NCBI RefSeq assembly: GCF_052115445.1
Contig: NZ_JBFRGR010000001.1
Span: forward strand, 186,001 to 250,000
Direction: 5' to 3'
Source: Paenibacillus_E sp052115445
GTDB taxonomy: Bacteria; Bacillota; Bacilli; Paenibacillales; NBRC-103111
DNA: 64,000 nucleotides
Part shown: one piece after another, positions 63,321 to 64,000 of the stretch
Layout of the letters: every line of letters begins with the position of its first letter
How positions within the stretch are numbered: position 1 is the stretch's first letter
Notes under the pieces: generated by a model
Told to the model about the DNA's origin: nothing
Databases searched by the model: none
Seen by the model: only the letters and a program-made list of their open reading frames with translations
Program-made: the position numbers and the translations under genes

Positions 63321-64000
63321 ATGCTAACTTATTTGATCATTATCGTTGCTCTAGCCCTGCTATTCGACTTCATCAATGGATTCCACGATACAGCTAATGC
63401 GATTGCTACTTCCATTTCTACGCGAGCATTGAGCCCGCGAGTCGCCATTTTCATGGCTGCTTCACTCAACTTTGTTGGTGCCATGGTTTCATCGGAAGTA
63501 GCCAAAACAGTAGGCGGAAGTATTGCCAATCCTGCGAAGATTGAAAATGGGGTTGAAGTCGTGATTGCAGCCTTGCTTGCAGCAATCATCTGGAACTTAC
63601 TTACATGGTATTTGTCCATCCCATCTTCGTCCTCCCACACATTGCTTGGTGCCTTAGCCGGTGCTGTAATTGCAGGTGCTGGTTTCAATGGCGTTAACTG
63701 GAGTGGTTTCACGCAAATTATTATCATTCTCATTTTATCGCCGATTATAGCATTCGTTCTAGGGTATCTCATTATGGTATTGATCAAAAATATCGTGCTG
63801 TGGTCAGGGAATACCTCCAGATCTAAGCTAAATCGTGGTTTTCGTACGTTACAAATCCTATCCGCCGGATTACTTTCCTATTCACATGGTGGTAACGATG
63901 CTCAGAAAGCGATGGGCATTATCGTATTTGGTCTCGTTGCGGCTGGTGTGCAAGATGATTTGAATGTACCCATCTGGGTTAAAATTGCTGCCGCACTTGC
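63321..64000 (+). CDS. pit: Inorganic phosphate transporter Pit (partial, 3' end missing)
   Basis: About 226 codons are visible before the window ends. PiT signatures GFHDTANAIAT (near 18) and the second-half SHGGNDAQKAMG (near 195) are present, with several transmembrane helices between. Low-affinity metal-phosphate/H+ symport is expected. AGGAGG precedes the ATG. It forms an operon with the DUF47 gene. Confidence 0.94.
   Translation, partial: MLTYLIIIVALALLFDFINGFHDTANAIATSISTRALSPRVAIFMAASLNFVGAMVSSEVAKTVGGSIANPAKIENGVEVVIAALLAAIIWNLLTWYLSIPSSSSHTLLGALAGAVIAGAGFNGVNWSGFTQIIIILILSPIIAFVLGYLIMVLIKNIVLWSGNTSRSKLNRGFRTLQILSAGLLSYSHGGNDAQKAMGIIVFGLVAAGVQDDLNVPIWVKIAAAL

Overview
The window looks like a chromosomal segment of a Paenibacillus-type, low-to-mid GC, monoderm Bacillota. 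The evidence is S-layer-homology (SLH) surface proteins, tRNA-sensing T-box leaders, strong GGAGG ribosome sites with frequent GTG/TTG starts, rho-independent terminators, a double dynamin, and B. subtilis-like neighbourhoods (ypmB, asnS, dnaD, nth; mtnU, mtnE, mtnWXB). No rRNA, tRNA, prophage, transposase or CRISPR array was seen. Fourteen single ambiguous bases (n) are scattered through the sequence.

Layout. 1-2.0 kb: a heterodimeric ABC exporter pair, the second gene cut by the window edge. 2.2-7.0 kb: a two-headed dynamin-like GTPase, a small unknown protein and endonuclease III (nth). 7.2-12.1 kb: an envelope cluster of amidase, GerMN lipoprotein and large SLH protein. 12.4-14.5 kb: leuCD. 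14.6-17.8 kb: a Fur-boxed iron-siderophore uptake cassette with a binding lipoprotein and a fused double permease but no ATPase. 17.9-19.2 kb: a LysR regulator and a small membrane protein.

19.2-37.8 kb is the most striking region: one long minus-strand operon for a type IV pilus. In transcription order it reads VanW-domain protein, pilB, pilC, pilA, pilM, pilN, pilO, pilT, SLH protein, von Willebrand A protein, two minor prepilins, a PilX-like protein with a beta-repeat body, a CheY-like regulator with a very long acidic tail, prepilin peptidase, and a methyl-accepting chemotaxis protein. It has extension and retraction motors but no outer-membrane parts, as expected for a monoderm. A GAF-LuxR regulator lies just upstream.

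39.8-53.0 kb holds a cysteine dioxygenase-like gene, glyQS behind a tRNA-Gly T-box, and methionine-salvage genes (mtnU, mtnE, mtnW, mtnX, mtnB). A T-box-controlled proB-proS-proA-proC operon is inserted among the salvage genes. 53.0-54.1 kb is a 1-kb non-coding stretch packed with inverted repeats and a microsatellite.

54.1-62.4 kb: dnaD, asnS, ackA, a 3-hydroxyacyl-CoA dehydrogenase, an FtsH-like protease lacking its external domain beside a separate membrane protein that may supply one, ypmB, and an MTA/SAH deaminase that connects to methionine salvage. 62.6-64 kb: a DUF47-Pit phosphate transport pair, cut at the window edge.

Most likely new biology: the pilus operon with its own sensory and surface modules, the apparently split FtsH system, a switch-like structured element at 42.1 kb, and possible read-through from the proline T-box operon into methionine salvage.
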